From positions 1-64,000 of the forward strand of contig CANLEE010000002.1 of assembly GCA_947489585.1 (NCBI GenBank): DNA of 64,000 nt, read 5' to 3'. The position numbers and the translations under genes were made by a program. Every line of letters starts with the position of its first letter. Position 1 is the first letter of the stretch. Shown piece after piece: positions 28,381-37,431 of this stretch. This stretch comes from an uncultured Psychroserpens sp. GTDB lineage: Bacteria > Bacteroidota > Bacteroidia > Flavobacteriales > Flavobacteriaceae. Below the pieces are notes generated by a model. That model was not told the DNA's origin, did not search any database, and saw only the letters and a program-made list of their open reading frames with translations.

Positions 28381-29724
28381 ATGTCAATATCATCTCTCAA
28401 TGCCATCTCTCCAATAGATGGTCGATATAGAAGTAAAGTCAGTAATCTTGCACCCTATTTTTCAGAAGAAGCACTTATCAAGTATCGTGTTTTAGTAGAA
28501 ATTGAATATTTCATTGCTCTTTGTGAAGCAAAACTACCACAGCTTTCAGATATTGACACGACCGTGTTTGATGATTTAAGAGTAATTTACACGTCTTTTT
28601 CTTCGGAAGATGCACAAGTTATAAAAGATATTGAAGCGATTACTAATCACGATGTAAAAGCTGTTGAATATTTCATCAAGGAAAAGTTTGACACACTAGG
28701 ATTATCTAAATATAAAGAATTCATACATTTTGGCTTAACCTCACAAGACATCAATAATACAGCAATCCCTTTAAGTATTAAAGATGCGATGAATGATGTT
28801 TACGTGCCAGAATATTTTGAAGTTTTAAAACGACTTAAAGTTTTAGCCGAAGAATGGGCAGCCATCCCGATGCTTGCAAGAACTCATGGACAACCTGCTT
28901 CACCAACACGATTAGGAAAAGAAATACAAGTGTTTGTTGTTCGTTTGGAAGAACAATTTAATTTATTAAACGATGTACCGAGTGCTGCAAAGTTTGGTGG
29001 TGCTACAGGAAATTTCAATGCACATAAAGTTGCTTATCCTGATGTAGACTGGAAGGCTTTTGGAACGTCATTTGTTCAAGAAAAATTAGGCTTACAGCAT
29101 TCATTTCCAACAACCCAAATTGAGCATTACGATCATATGGCAGCTTTATTTGATGCTTTAAAACGTATCAATACGATTATTATCGATTTAAATCGCGACA
29201 TCTGGACTTATGTCTCTATGGAGTATTTTAAGCAAAAAATAAAAAAAGGTGAAGTTGGTAGTAGCGCAATGCCTCACAAAGTAAATCCAATAGATTTTGA
29301 AAACTCTGAAGGCAATTTAGGTATTGCTAATGCCATTTTTGAACATCTTTCTGCTAAACTTCCTATTTCAAGATTACAGCGTGATTTAACTGATAGTACT
29401 GTACTCAGAAATGTAGGTGTTCCTTTTGGGCATACTTTGATTGGATTTAAATCAACATTGAAAGGCCTAGGCAAATTATTACTTAACGAAACTAAATTTG
29501 CGGAAGACTTAGAAAACAATTGGGCTGTAGTTGCCGAAGCGATACAAACGATCTTACGTCGTGAAGCATATCCTAATCCATATGAAGCGCTAAAAGGCTT
29601 AACAAGAACTAATGAAACAATCAACGAACGCTCTATTTCAGAATTTATTGATACCTTAGACGTTTCTGAAGCTATTAAATCAGAATTAAAAGCCATAAAC
29701 CCAAGCAACTATACAGGAATCTAA
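28381..29724 (+). CDS. purB: Adenylosuccinate lyase
   Basis: Cleaves fumarate from SAICAR and from adenylosuccinate, two steps of purine synthesis. The 447-residue protein belongs to the fumarase/aspartase superfamily and has the signature SSAMPHKVNPIDFENSEGN at about residues 293-311, with TRTHGQPASPTRLGKE-like substrate region (ARTHGQPASPTRLGKE) and HFGLTSQDINNTA near the N-terminal third. No other pur genes lie nearby, which is common in flavobacteria. A small membrane-protein gene follows 10 bp later and may be cotranscribed. Confidence 0.96.
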   Translation: MSISSLNAISPIDGRYRSKVSNLAPYFSEEALIKYRVLVEIEYFIALCEAKLPQLSDIDTTVFDDLRVIYTSFSSEDAQVIKDIEAITNHDVKAVEYFIKEKFDTLGLSKYKEFIHFGLTSQDINNTAIPLSIKDAMNDVYVPEYFEVLKRLKVLAEEWAAIPMLARTHGQPASPTRLGKEIQVFVVRLEEQFNLLNDVPSAAKFGGATGNFNAHKVAYPDVDWKAFGTSFVQEKLGLQHSFPTTQIEHYDHMAALFDALKRINTIIIDLNRDIWTYVSMEYFKQKIKKGEVGSSAMPHKVNPIDFENSEGNLGIANAIFEHLSAKLPISRLQRDLTDSTVLRNVGVPFGHTLIGFKSTLKGLGKLLLNETKFAEDLENNWAVVAEAIQTILRREAYPNPYEALKGLTRTNETINERSISEFIDTLDVSEAIKSELKAINPSNYTGI

Positions 29725-29734
29725 GATCTTAAAA

Positions 29735-29926
29735 ATGCCTACAAGAAATACATTAACATTAGTATTTTCAGGACTTATAGCCGCTGGTTTCTTTATATCT
29801 GGCCTTTTAGATATTCTAGATTATTTGATTGTAAAAGCCATACTTTTTTCTGCATTTACAGCATTGGCCATATATTTAATTTTGATAGTAATGAAAGATT
29901 CTGAAAAGAAAAACCACCTTAAGTAG
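29735..29926 (+). CDS. Small two-helix membrane protein
   Basis: A 63-residue protein with two hydrophobic segments (LTLVFSGLIAAGFFISGLLD and VKAILFSAFTALAIYLILIV) and a charged C-terminus (KDSEKKNHLK). It begins 10 bp after purB and its stop lies in a hairpin. It matches no family I recognise. It is supported by consistent reading frame, tight spacing and hydrophobic pattern. Confidence 0.6.
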   Translation: MPTRNTLTLVFSGLIAAGFFISGLLDILDYLIVKAILFSAFTALAIYLILIVMKDSEKKNHLK

Positions 29927-29943
29927 TCAGACTTAAAGTGGTT
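29912..29943 (+). terminator. Hairpin after the purB unit
   Basis: AACCACCTTAAG (29912-29923) and CTTAAAGTGGTT (29932-29943) pair with one mismatch around an 8-nt loop that includes the stop codon of the small membrane protein. No T-run follows, so termination is likely but not canonical. Confidence 0.5.
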
Positions 29944-29976
29944 CATTAACATTTAAATAAATATCTGTGATAAGTT

Positions 29977-30522
29977 TTATTTAAAAAATTTAGTGATATC
30001 CTTAAATTGATTTTCTTCTATACTATTTTCATCAAATACTGAAGCCAATTCCATTATTTTGCTAAAGTTCATATCATCTCCAAGAATTCTAACAACAACA
30101 AAACCTTGCTCATTAGAATTTCCGAGGAGAATAAACTCGTCTACATCGTCACCATCACCAATACATTTTACGACAAATTTCCCATCGGTAGAATTTCCAC
30201 CACGCATTAATTCTTCGTATTTAGGGTCTTTTAAAATGGTTTTTATTTTTGCCAATTCGATATCCATAGTCTCCTTATTACTTTCGTCTGCGACAAAAGC
30301 TAAAAGGCTTAATTTCTCAATTGACTCATGCGCTTCTTTTTGCGACTCAGTCAATGCTGTCTCATCAATTTTAAGCATACTTGTTGGTACGTCTAAACTT
30401 GTAAAACCTGGTGCTAACTCACTATCTACATAGTACGTTTGCAATGATAAATCTTGGTTGCAACTTTGTAAAGTCACAACCAAAATTACCATCTTGATTA
30501 TTGTTTTGATTGATGTATGCAT
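29977..30522 (-). CDS. DUF4252 lipoprotein
   Basis: A 181-residue protein with a lipoprotein signal (VVTLQSC). It has the DUF4252 pattern of a long acidic/basic helical region (TALTESQKEAHESIEKLSLL) followed by short strands (DEFILLGNSNEQGFVVVRIL). The function is unknown. It is last in a four-gene unit: ECF sigma factor, membrane protein, DUF4252 protein, DUF4252 protein. It starts only 4 bp after the preceding DUF4252 gene, so the two are probably translated together. Confidence 0.8.
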   Translation of the reverse strand: MHTSIKTIIKMVILVVTLQSCNQDLSLQTYYVDSELAPGFTSLDVPTSMLKIDETALTESQKEAHESIEKLSLLAFVADESNKETMDIELAKIKTILKDPKYEELMRGGNSTDGKFVVKCIGDGDDVDEFILLGNSNEQGFVVVRILGDDMNFSKIMELASVFDENSIEENQFKDITKFFK

Positions 30523-30526
30523 TGTC

Positions 30527-31102
30527 TTAATTTTTGTCTTTACCAGCTTTCTCTAAATGCTTACCTCCTGGTACATTCATTTTGCTTGTGATTTTAGAGA
30601 TCTCTCTTAAATCAATATCTCCTACGATAGATACGATAACAGTTTCTACTTCTCTCTTTTTACCGTTGATTTCAATATTTTGCCCTTTGGTCATTTCTTT
30701 TAGACCATTAACAAACATTAATAGTTCTTTTACATGGTTTTCGTCTTTACCTTCTTTGACGTAAAACTTAACCGTTTGATCACCATCTTTAAAACGCATT
30801 AATTCATCTAAGCTTGAACTTCCAATGTATTTTTTTACATCTGCATTCATGCTTGCAGAAATTTTATCATCTCCAGTGGTCAATAACTTTACACTTTTGA
30901 TTTTCTTTGCCATTTCTAGCATTTGTTGATCTTCTGGATCATCCATATTGATATCAATACTAGCTAGCATTGAAAACATTTTTTGATTGATAACTCCAGA
31001 TGTTACGCCTTTCATATCCTCATACTTGTCAAAAAGACCGCCTTGTGCAAAGGACATAGATGTTGTTAAAGCGACTGCGATTATTAAAATTATTTTTTTC
31101 AT
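30527..31102 (-). CDS. DUF4252 exported protein
   Basis: A 191-residue protein with a cleaved signal peptide (IILIIAVALTTSMSFAQ). The pattern YEDMKGVTSGVINQKMFSML, LLTTGDDKISASMNADVKKY and EVETVIVSIVGDIDLREISK is typical of DUF4252 in flavobacteria. It resembles the downstream lipoprotein in organisation and probably arose with it by duplication. It likely acts in the envelope, in a pathway controlled by the sigma factor encoded upstream; what it senses or does is unknown. Confidence 0.85.
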   Translation of the reverse strand: MKKIILIIAVALTTSMSFAQGGLFDKYEDMKGVTSGVINQKMFSMLASIDINMDDPEDQQMLEMAKKIKSVKLLTTGDDKISASMNADVKKYIGSSSLDELMRFKDGDQTVKFYVKEGKDENHVKELLMFVNGLKEMTKGQNIEINGKKREVETVIVSIVGDIDLREISKITSKMNVPGGKHLEKAGKDKN

Positions 31103-31132
31103 GATTTCTTGTTTAAATTTTGTTACTTTTTT

Positions 31133-31645
31133 TTACTTGTTTTTTGATTTTTTACTTTTAAAAAATTTACTTGATGTTTCTGAAAATTCATTGATATACT
31201 TCACTTGTTCTGCGCCTTTAACAAAATTTGAAGATGCCAAAGACAGAGCTCCCATTTGATTTTGTCCTGTGTTAAACTGAGTTCCAATCATATCAAAAAC
31301 TTTCTTCGTTTCATTGAAAGCCATTTGTTGTTCTAGAGTTAAATCCTCCATTGAAGTTGGCCCGCCTCCAAAAACATTCGGAATTAAAATTCCTAACATA
31401 AGAACCGCAACTGCTGCGACAGAAATCCATTGGTAGATATAGCTTTTTCTAGGTTTTAATGGAACGTCCTTCGTATATAGTTCTTGTTTTGTGTTGTTAA
31501 AGTATTGAAACATGGTTTTGTACGGCTCTAAATGCGGAGCAACTTTCTCTTGAGCAAAATAAGTTTTTAATTGCTGCTCTTCTTTTAGCGTTGTTTCGCC
31601 AGTGTCATACTTTTCCAGTAATTTTTCTATACTATTTAATACCAT
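31133..31645 (-). CDS. Membrane protein, probable anti-sigma factor
   Basis: A 170-residue protein with a cytoplasmic N-terminal region (IEKLLEKYDTGETTLKEEQQ, the start typical of Bacteroidota anti-sigma-like proteins), one membrane helix (ISVAAVAVLMLGILIPNVF) and a periplasmic tail. Its gene overlaps the 3' end of the ECF sigma gene by 14 bp, the usual arrangement for an anti-sigma factor. No zinc-binding His-Cys motif is present, so the role is inferred from position and topology. Confidence 0.7.
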   Translation of the reverse strand: MVLNSIEKLLEKYDTGETTLKEEQQLKTYFAQEKVAPHLEPYKTMFQYFNNTKQELYTKDVPLKPRKSYIYQWISVAAVAVLMLGILIPNVFGGGPTSMEDLTLEQQMAFNETKKVFDMIGTQFNTGQNQMGALSLASSNFVKGAEQVKYINEFSETSSKFFKSKKSKNK

Positions 31646-32141
31646 AACGATGTGTATTAGTTAATTTTTCTCTTATTGTTTTTCTAGCTCTTGATAAAGC
31701 GACTCTAATGGCTGTAGGGTTCATATCTACTACTTTTGCTATCTCATCAAAGTCATACTCTTCTATATCTCTAAGCTGTAATATTATTTTTTGTTGTTCT
31801 GGTAACTCCTCAATGATTTTCGAAACCCAATCGACGCTGTCTTTTGCTTCTACTTGTTTTTGTAGCGACGTGTTATTGTCTTGATAATTACTATGAACGA
31901 TTTTCAAATTTTGTGCCTGTTTTGATTTTAGTCTGTCTAAACAAAAATTCTTTGTCATTGTCATCGAAAACGCTTCTACATTTTTATAGTCACTAATCTT
32001 CTCTTTATTATTCCATAATTTCATCAAAATCTCTTGCGTTGCATCTTCAGCTTCTTCTCTAGAAACTAGAAGTCTTTTTGCTAAACGAAAGACTTTATCT
32101 TTAAAAGGCATTACCAATTTTATAAAATCAGTTTGTGTCAT
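31632..32141 (-). CDS. ECF RNA polymerase sigma factor
   Basis: A 169-residue sigma-70 family ECF factor. Region 2 is LVSREEAEDATQEILMKLWN and region 4 is PEQQKIILQLRDIEEYDFDE followed by the helix-turn-helix IAKVVDMNPTAIRVALSRAR. It would direct polymerase to a small set of promoters. It heads the unit with the probable anti-sigma protein and two DUF4252 genes. A promoter-like TGTAACA-N15-CGTC pair upstream suggests positive autoregulation. Confidence 0.92.
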   Translation of the reverse strand: MTQTDFIKLVMPFKDKVFRLAKRLLVSREEAEDATQEILMKLWNNKEKISDYKNVEAFSMTMTKNFCLDRLKSKQAQNLKIVHSNYQDNNTSLQKQVEAKDSVDWVSKIIEELPEQQKIILQLRDIEEYDFDEIAKVVDMNPTAIRVALSRARKTIREKLTNTHRYGIK

Positions 32142-32191
32142 TTGTGGTTTGTTAGTTCAAAACAGCTGATTATTCTGCTTCTTATTATTAC

Positions 32192-32217
32192 GACGAGCAT
32201 GTTTCAATTTTGTTACA
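32192..32217 (-). promoter_or_regulatory. ECF-type promoter before the sigma factor gene
   Basis: On the minus strand TGTAACA (32217-32211) is followed after 15 nt by CGTC (32195-32192), the AAC...CGTC arrangement used by many ECF sigma factors. Transcription would start near 32185, about 45 nt before the sigma gene. This site does not match the housekeeping TAnnTTTG pattern. Confidence 0.55.
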
Positions 32218-32386
32218 GGATATTTTTTAATTTACAATAATGTAAGTAAATTTAGAGTTTAGTAGACTAAACTCCTATGAGTTTATATACCATTGAAAAA
32301 GAAAATTAATAGAAATTACTGAAGTTAGTATCGTTTTGCTAGCGTTATCCTTTTACTTCGGAAATTTTAAAACACTAAATTTAGAC

Positions 32387-33829
32387 ATGAAATTATTAAA
32401 AATTAGTCTATTACTACTTCTTACATTTTCGTTTATAAGTTGTTTTGAAGATAGAGATGATAATGCCGTTAGTGCCAGTGAGATTAACGATTTTGTATGG
32501 AAAGGCATGAATGCGGTCTATTTATATAAAGAAAATATTCCAGATTTAGCTAATAATCGTTTTGCTACTAATGGCGAATATGCAGATTATCTCAATAGTT
32601 TTGATACACCTGAAACTTTATTTGAAAGCCTCATCTACGAAAGCGAAACTGTTGACCGCTTTAGTATTATTATCCCAAATTATATAGAATTTGAACAATT
32701 GCTTGCTGGTACATCTAAAAGTAACGGTTTGGAGTTTAATTTCTATTTTAAACCTGGAAGTAGTACTGAGGTCTTCGGAATTATTAGACTTGTCCTCAAT
32801 AATAGTGTTGCCGACAATCTAGGATTACAACGCGGACAAATTTTTGATGCTGTAAATGGAACACCTTTAACTAATGATAACTTAAATAATTTACTCAATC
32901 AAGATACCTATACACTAAATTTAGCAACTTATAACGACAATGGGACCGAAATGGTTGATGATGACTCCATTGATTCTTCTACTGATAGTGTAGAACTCAC
33001 AAAACAAACCTTTACAGAAAATCCAGTGCATCAGGCTGACATTATTGATGTTGATGGTGAAAACGTAGGATATTTAGTCTATAACGGGTTTAACAGAAAC
33101 TTTGATAGTCAACTTAATGCAGCTTTTGCAGAATTTCAAGCAAATAATGTACAACACTTAGTATTAGATTTACGCTATAATCCTGGAGGTTCAGTAAACA
33201 CAGCATCTCTTTTAGGAAGTATGATTACTGGTCAGTTCACAGGTGATGTATATTCTAAATTAGTATACAATAGTGATTTGCAAGAATTAAATACCAATTT
33301 TGAATTTGTGACTAGTTTTGATGGTAACACCATTAATAGTTTAAATCTCAATAAAGTATATATACTCACTACCAGCCGTTCTGCATCTGCAAGTGAATTG
33401 GTCATCAATAGCTTAAGCGCTTATATTGATGTTGTACAAATTGGAGATTTCACCACAGGAAAAACCCAAGCGTCAATCACTATTTACGATTCTCCTAATT
33501 TATCTGCTGAAGACATTAACCCTAGTCATACCTATGCGATGCAACCTTTAATTGCCAATTCTATAAATGTAAATGATGTAGAAGTACCAAGTAATGGTTT
33601 AGTACCTGACATTACCTTAATTGAATCCCCAAGAAATTTCGGAACTTTAGGTGATATTAATGAACCGCTTTTAGCATTAGCACTGGCTGATATTGAAGGT
33701 ATTGGTCGAATTAATCCGTTTACAACAGGTGAATTTAGACCTATTAAAACCAATATCAATATCAAACCTTACGAAGAAACGATGTACATCAATAGTGATT
33801 TAGTTTTAGATCGGTTAGATTTAGAATAA
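32387..33829 (+). CDS. S41 family peptidase lipoprotein
   Basis: A serine peptidase related to carboxy-terminal processing proteases, anchored as a lipoprotein (LLLLLTFSFISC, Cys19). I start at the ATG at 32387; an upstream in-frame TTG at 32336 would spoil the signal peptide. Residues about 100-190 include a PDZ-like region (NSVADNLGLQRGQIFDAVNG). The catalytic core has LVLDLRYNPGGSVNTA, the nucleophile in LTTSRSASASELV and the lysine in FTTGKTQASI. It is distinct from the Prc-like protease at 22049. Single gene with a strong terminator. Confidence 0.88.
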   Translation: MKLLKISLLLLLTFSFISCFEDRDDNAVSASEINDFVWKGMNAVYLYKENIPDLANNRFATNGEYADYLNSFDTPETLFESLIYESETVDRFSIIIPNYIEFEQLLAGTSKSNGLEFNFYFKPGSSTEVFGIIRLVLNNSVADNLGLQRGQIFDAVNGTPLTNDNLNNLLNQDTYTLNLATYNDNGTEMVDDDSIDSSTDSVELTKQTFTENPVHQADIIDVDGENVGYLVYNGFNRNFDSQLNAAFAEFQANNVQHLVLDLRYNPGGSVNTASLLGSMITGQFTGDVYSKLVYNSDLQELNTNFEFVTSFDGNTINSLNLNKVYILTTSRSASASELVINSLSAYIDVVQIGDFTTGKTQASITIYDSPNLSAEDINPSHTYAMQPLIANSINVNDVEVPSNGLVPDITLIESPRNFGTLGDINEPLLALALADIEGIGRINPFTTGEFRPIKTNINIKPYEETMYINSDLVLDRLDLE

Positions 33830-33833
33830 GAAT

Positions 33834-33864
33834 AAAAAAAGCCACTTAGAAAGTGGCTTTTTTT
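33834..33864. terminator. Bidirectional terminator after the S41 lipoprotein
   Basis: GCCACTT (33841-33847), loop AGA, AAGTGGC (33851-33857) with a preceding A-run and a following T-run; serves the S41 gene and the convergent PAS gene. Confidence 0.9.
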
Positions 33865-33878
33865 ATTCTTTATTAGCT

Positions 33879-34442
33879 CTAGCTTACTTGCCGTTCTAAA
33901 GCTATAAAATGTGTAGTTTCCTTATTAAATAACGGAAATATTTTTACTTCACATTTATATGAATTACCATCTTTTTTATAGTTAGTAATCACTTCAGTAA
34001 ACGGTTTATCATTTTTGAGTTTTACGCTTATATTTTGCTTAGTTTCATCAGACGTTTTTGGACCTTGTAAAAATCGAGGTGTTTTATGAAGTACTTCTTT
34101 TTTAGAATAACCAGTCATTGTTGTAAATCCATCATTTATCCAAATGATGTTTTGATTTATATCTGTGATTACTATAGCTTCAAACCGTTGCTGATCAAAA
34201 ATGTCATTCATATCGTTTTGCCAATCCAATTGATTAGCCATCTGCTTGACTTTCAATAGGTCTTGTTCTCTTTTAGCCGTCTTAAGTTTTCCCATATAAT
34301 TTTCACTATAGATGTCCCAACTTAATAGAGGTAGTCTAGCACTTTCATTACGTATATGATGAGAAATTTTATCATACTCTGTTTCACTTAATGATGAAAG
34401 ATAAATATCTAGAGCCATCATATTGGACAAATTATGCTTCAT
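33879..34442 (-). CDS. PAS-domain protein
   Basis: A 187-residue soluble protein. The N-terminal about 75 residues are helical; a PAS domain covers about 85-187 (AIVITDINQNIIWINDGFTT through FPLFNKETTHFIALERQVS). The helix with KTPRFLQGPKTS closely resembles the LOV-domain stretch in which a Cys binds flavin, but the Cys position is Pro-containing KTPR, so photochemical adduct formation is not expected. No kinase or output domain is attached. It is a single gene downstream of the B12 surface genes, 46 bp after btuG-like, convergent with the S41 gene. Confidence 0.82.
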   Translation of the reverse strand: MKHNLSNMMALDIYLSSLSETEYDKISHHIRNESARLPLLSWDIYSENYMGKLKTAKREQDLLKVKQMANQLDWQNDMNDIFDQQRFEAIVITDINQNIIWINDGFTTMTGYSKKEVLHKTPRFLQGPKTSDETKQNISVKLKNDKPFTEVITNYKKDGNSYKCEVKIFPLFNKETTHFIALERQVS

Positions 34443-34488
34443 AGTTCAATTTTAAGATGAATTGATTTAAAATTAATCCATGATATTA

Positions 34489-35550
34489 TTAATTAAAATA
34501 AATCCCACTTGGGATAATACTTAAGGTCACAGAATCAACTAATGAATTTGTATTTAGCTCATAAACATACAACTCACCATTACTTGTAAAATCTACAGCA
34601 TCAACACCATATAAGGTTGAATTGTTCACTGTCATTCCGTAGAAATTTACACCTGCAAATTCAGCTGATGTTGGTAACGTTGATGCAGAACTATCCATTT
34701 TATAAACACTTCCTGCCATGTAGTAATACAATGTTCCATTTTCTTCAGCGAGATAATTAGGGTGTTCAGAAGTTCCAAAATCAAAAGAGGTAACACTGTT
34801 ATTACTCGTGTTGATCTTAGATAACATTCCTCCAGTTTCATCACCAGTCCATGCTGGTTTACCTTCTGATAAAACCCATAAGTTCCCAGAGGCATCTAAT
34901 TGTAAAGTATTAGGAACATCTCCAACAGTAATTGTTGCTGTTACCATATTAGAACTTGCATCGACAACAGATACAATATTATTTTGGCTAAATCCGCCTT
35001 GATGTGCAACATACAGTTGATTTCCATCGGCAACGATCTCTTCTGGTCCTTCTTCTACTGAAATCGTTTGTGCATCAAGCATATTTGTAGATAAGTCAAT
35101 TATTGCTAGATAATCGTCTGTTGTAACTGTCCCATCTCCCCAATTTGTGACAAATCCTTTACCATTAGCAAAAGCAATATGTCTAGGATTATTTAAGCCA
35201 GTACTAATCGTCCCGACAGATTCAAACGTGTATCTGTTTACAATTTCAATTGTATTTGATACATTTAAAACGATATATGCGAAATTTCCATTAAACGCAA
35301 TACTTTGTGCTGTATCGCCTAAAGGACTTGAGTTTACAGCATTAAAAATGCCATTCTCTGTTGTCATTAAATCATATGACACAAAAGACACAGAAGCATT
35401 TCCTTGTCCGAAATTACCTTCGTGAGAAATTAAGATTCCGTTTTCATAATCACCTAATGGTAACGCAGGTGTAGTGTCATCATCATTGCTACATGATGTG
35501 AAAATCAATGTAATTGATAAGAAAAATAAAGCAAGTTTTTTTGTAGTCAT
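34489..35550 (-). CDS. btuG: YncE-like beta-propeller surface lipoprotein, BtuG-like
   Basis: The 353-residue protein has a lipoprotein signal (FLSITLIFTSC, Cys20, followed by an acidic SNDDDT segment that favours surface export in Bacteroidota). The mature part is a run of propeller blades with Asn-Pro-rich turns, e.g. GLNNPRHIAFANGKGFVTNW and VGDVPNTLQLDASGNLWVLS. In Bacteroides, BtuG is a propeller lipoprotein that binds vitamin B12 tightly and hands it to BtuB. Here the gene starts 5 bp after btuB and is under the same cobalamin riboswitch, so this role is likely. Assignment is by architecture and context, not alignment. Confidence 0.78.
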   Translation of the reverse strand: MTTKKLALFFLSITLIFTSCSNDDDTTPALPLGDYENGILISHEGNFGQGNASVSFVSYDLMTTENGIFNAVNSSPLGDTAQSIAFNGNFAYIVLNVSNTIEIVNRYTFESVGTISTGLNNPRHIAFANGKGFVTNWGDGTVTTDDYLAIIDLSTNMLDAQTISVEEGPEEIVADGNQLYVAHQGGFSQNNIVSVVDASSNMVTATITVGDVPNTLQLDASGNLWVLSEGKPAWTGDETGGMLSKINTSNNSVTSFDFGTSEHPNYLAEENGTLYYYMAGSVYKMDSSASTLPTSAEFAGVNFYGMTVNNSTLYGVDAVDFTSNGELYVYELNTNSLVDSVTLSIIPSGIYFN

Positions 35551-35555
35551 TTTTT

Positions 35556-37388
35556 TTAAAATTTAAGTGTTAATTTGATATTGAAATTTCTATTTGGCAT
35601 TGGTCGCAATGCAACATTTTCGTAATAGGTATTATAAATATTATTGATCCTGAAATCAGCGATATAACTTAATTCTTTCTTAGTATTTATGGTATATGAA
35701 ACCCCTAAATTACCTATGTCAAAACCATCAAGTGTGTCTCCTATAATCTCAACTTCTCCATTATATAAATGCTGATAAAATGCAGTAAATGCTTTATAAT
35801 TATAGGATAAAGACATATTTGCTTTGTGAACAGGCACATAAAATAAACGTTGGTTTTTTTCTACATCTTCTGTTTCGGTATAAGAATAAGAAGTCGATAA
35901 GAATAAAATATGCTTTTCTAGTTGCTTAGTCATACCAAGTTCGGCTTCTAAACCATACTGCTTTGCGTTTGCGATATTAACTGGATTCCAATAGCCTGAT
36001 ATTGTATTTGGTCGCCATTGAATCAAATCAGACGTTTCTATATAGAAGGTATTTAATTTAAAAGCAATGTTTTTAAATTTAAGTTCATGCCCTAAATCTA
36101 ATTGATAGGATTCTTCGGGCTCTAAGTCTAGATTCCCACCAGGATTCCAATACAAATCATTAAAAGTAGGTACTCTAAAGTTTTTGGACGCATTGAATTT
36201 TATAGTATAGGGTTTTACCAATTGATAACTTAAGTCTCCTGAAAATACTAACGGACTTTTAAAATCCGAAATCACATCTTTTCTAACATTAACATTATAC
36301 TGCACCTTTTCGGATGGACGATGACTTACTATAGCAGTAGCAGAAAATGCATTTCGCTTTGGATTAGCAAAACTATTTCCTTCAGCAGTGCTATAACTAT
36401 AATCTGTAATTACACTCAACGTTAATCGCTTTGAAAAATGACGTTTATAATGATGCTTGAGCAACCAAGTATTGGCATGACCTTCAGAAAAATTATTTAA
36501 ATCTTTATTTTCAAAATACTTGAATTGCTCCAATAAATGAACCGCCTTAAGGCTTGATGTATAGGTGTTTTCTATATGAATCCATTCTAACATACTGCGA
36601 TAATCTTGGGATTCATATTTACTATTTGATGGCGCTAATAATGTTGAAGAAAATTCGCGATCATTTCTAAAATTTTGATGGAATAGTTTGACTACATCTT
36701 TAGCTGAAATTATATAACCTAAATTGAGATTGAGATCTAGATTATTGAACGCGCCATTCTCATTCCGTCTGTCTGTACCTAAAAACTTATAATCGTTATC
36801 TGAATCAACATATGCCACTCCTAAACTACCTGACCAAGTCCCATTTCCGAAGGATGTATTATACCTTGCATTTTTAGTCTCGAAACTTCCAAGACCTAAT
36901 TGAACGCTATGATTAAAATGCGTGTCAAAGTCAAGATTGTTAGATAAATGTATCGTACCTCCAATGGCACCACTACCATACTGTACGCTTCCACCTCCAC
37001 TTCTAATACTTATTGTATTATAATTAGACGATGATATGGTATTAAAATCGACTTGTCCGTTAAGTTGAGAATTGATATTAATGCCATTCCATACTACCGC
37101 TGTTTGCGAAGCATTAGTACCTCTAAAAGATGGTGAAGACACCATACCATAACCATTTTCTCTAAAATAAATATTAGAGTTGAAGCGCAAAACATCAGTT
37201 AGAGAACTATTATTTTTTCTAAGAATAGAATCGCCAAGAATTGTAAGCTTATAACCATTATTGTAGCGCCTTAGCTTCACATCGCTTAATATGACTTCAT
37301 CCAATTGCTGAATTGAATCAGTGGCTGTTTGTGCTATGGCAACGCTACCAAAAAGTAGCAATAAATAAAAGAGTGTTATATGTTTCAT
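35556..37388 (-). CDS. btuB: TonB-dependent vitamin B12 receptor
   Basis: An outer-membrane gated barrel of 610 residues that imports cobalamin using TonB energy. A signal peptide (LFYLLLLFGSVAIAQ) is followed by a TonB-box-like region (QLDEVILSDVKL), the plug domain (SLTDVLRFNSNIYFRENGYG, VQYGSGAIGGTIHLSN) and the beta-barrel, ending in aromatic Phe (NIKLTLKF) as expected. The cobalamin riboswitch directly upstream identifies the substrate; barrel length agrees with BtuB. It is cotranscribed with the BtuG-like gene. Confidence 0.9.
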   Translation of the reverse strand: MKHITLFYLLLLFGSVAIAQTATDSIQQLDEVILSDVKLRRYNNGYKLTILGDSILRKNNSSLTDVLRFNSNIYFRENGYGMVSSPSFRGTNASQTAVVWNGININSQLNGQVDFNTISSSNYNTISIRSGGGSVQYGSGAIGGTIHLSNNLDFDTHFNHSVQLGLGSFETKNARYNTSFGNGTWSGSLGVAYVDSDNDYKFLGTDRRNENGAFNNLDLNLNLGYIISAKDVVKLFHQNFRNDREFSSTLLAPSNSKYESQDYRSMLEWIHIENTYTSSLKAVHLLEQFKYFENKDLNNFSEGHANTWLLKHHYKRHFSKRLTLSVITDYSYSTAEGNSFANPKRNAFSATAIVSHRPSEKVQYNVNVRKDVISDFKSPLVFSGDLSYQLVKPYTIKFNASKNFRVPTFNDLYWNPGGNLDLEPEESYQLDLGHELKFKNIAFKLNTFYIETSDLIQWRPNTISGYWNPVNIANAKQYGLEAELGMTKQLEKHILFLSTSYSYTETEDVEKNQRLFYVPVHKANMSLSYNYKAFTAFYQHLYNGEVEIIGDTLDGFDIGNLGVSYTINTKKELSYIADFRINNIYNTYYENVALRPMPNRNFNIKLTLKF

Positions 37389-37431
37389 ACCTCAAAAACT
37401 TTTCTCCCGAAAGTCATTTTGATTATGAATT

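Noticed and set aside
29274..29708. Minus-strand 144-residue ORF opposite purB
   Set aside because: It is fully antisense to a strongly identified gene and shows no signal peptide, motif or start context.
32336..32386. TTG start for the S41 lipoprotein
   Set aside because: It would add 17 residues before a standard lipoprotein signal; the ATG at 32387 gives a proper signal.
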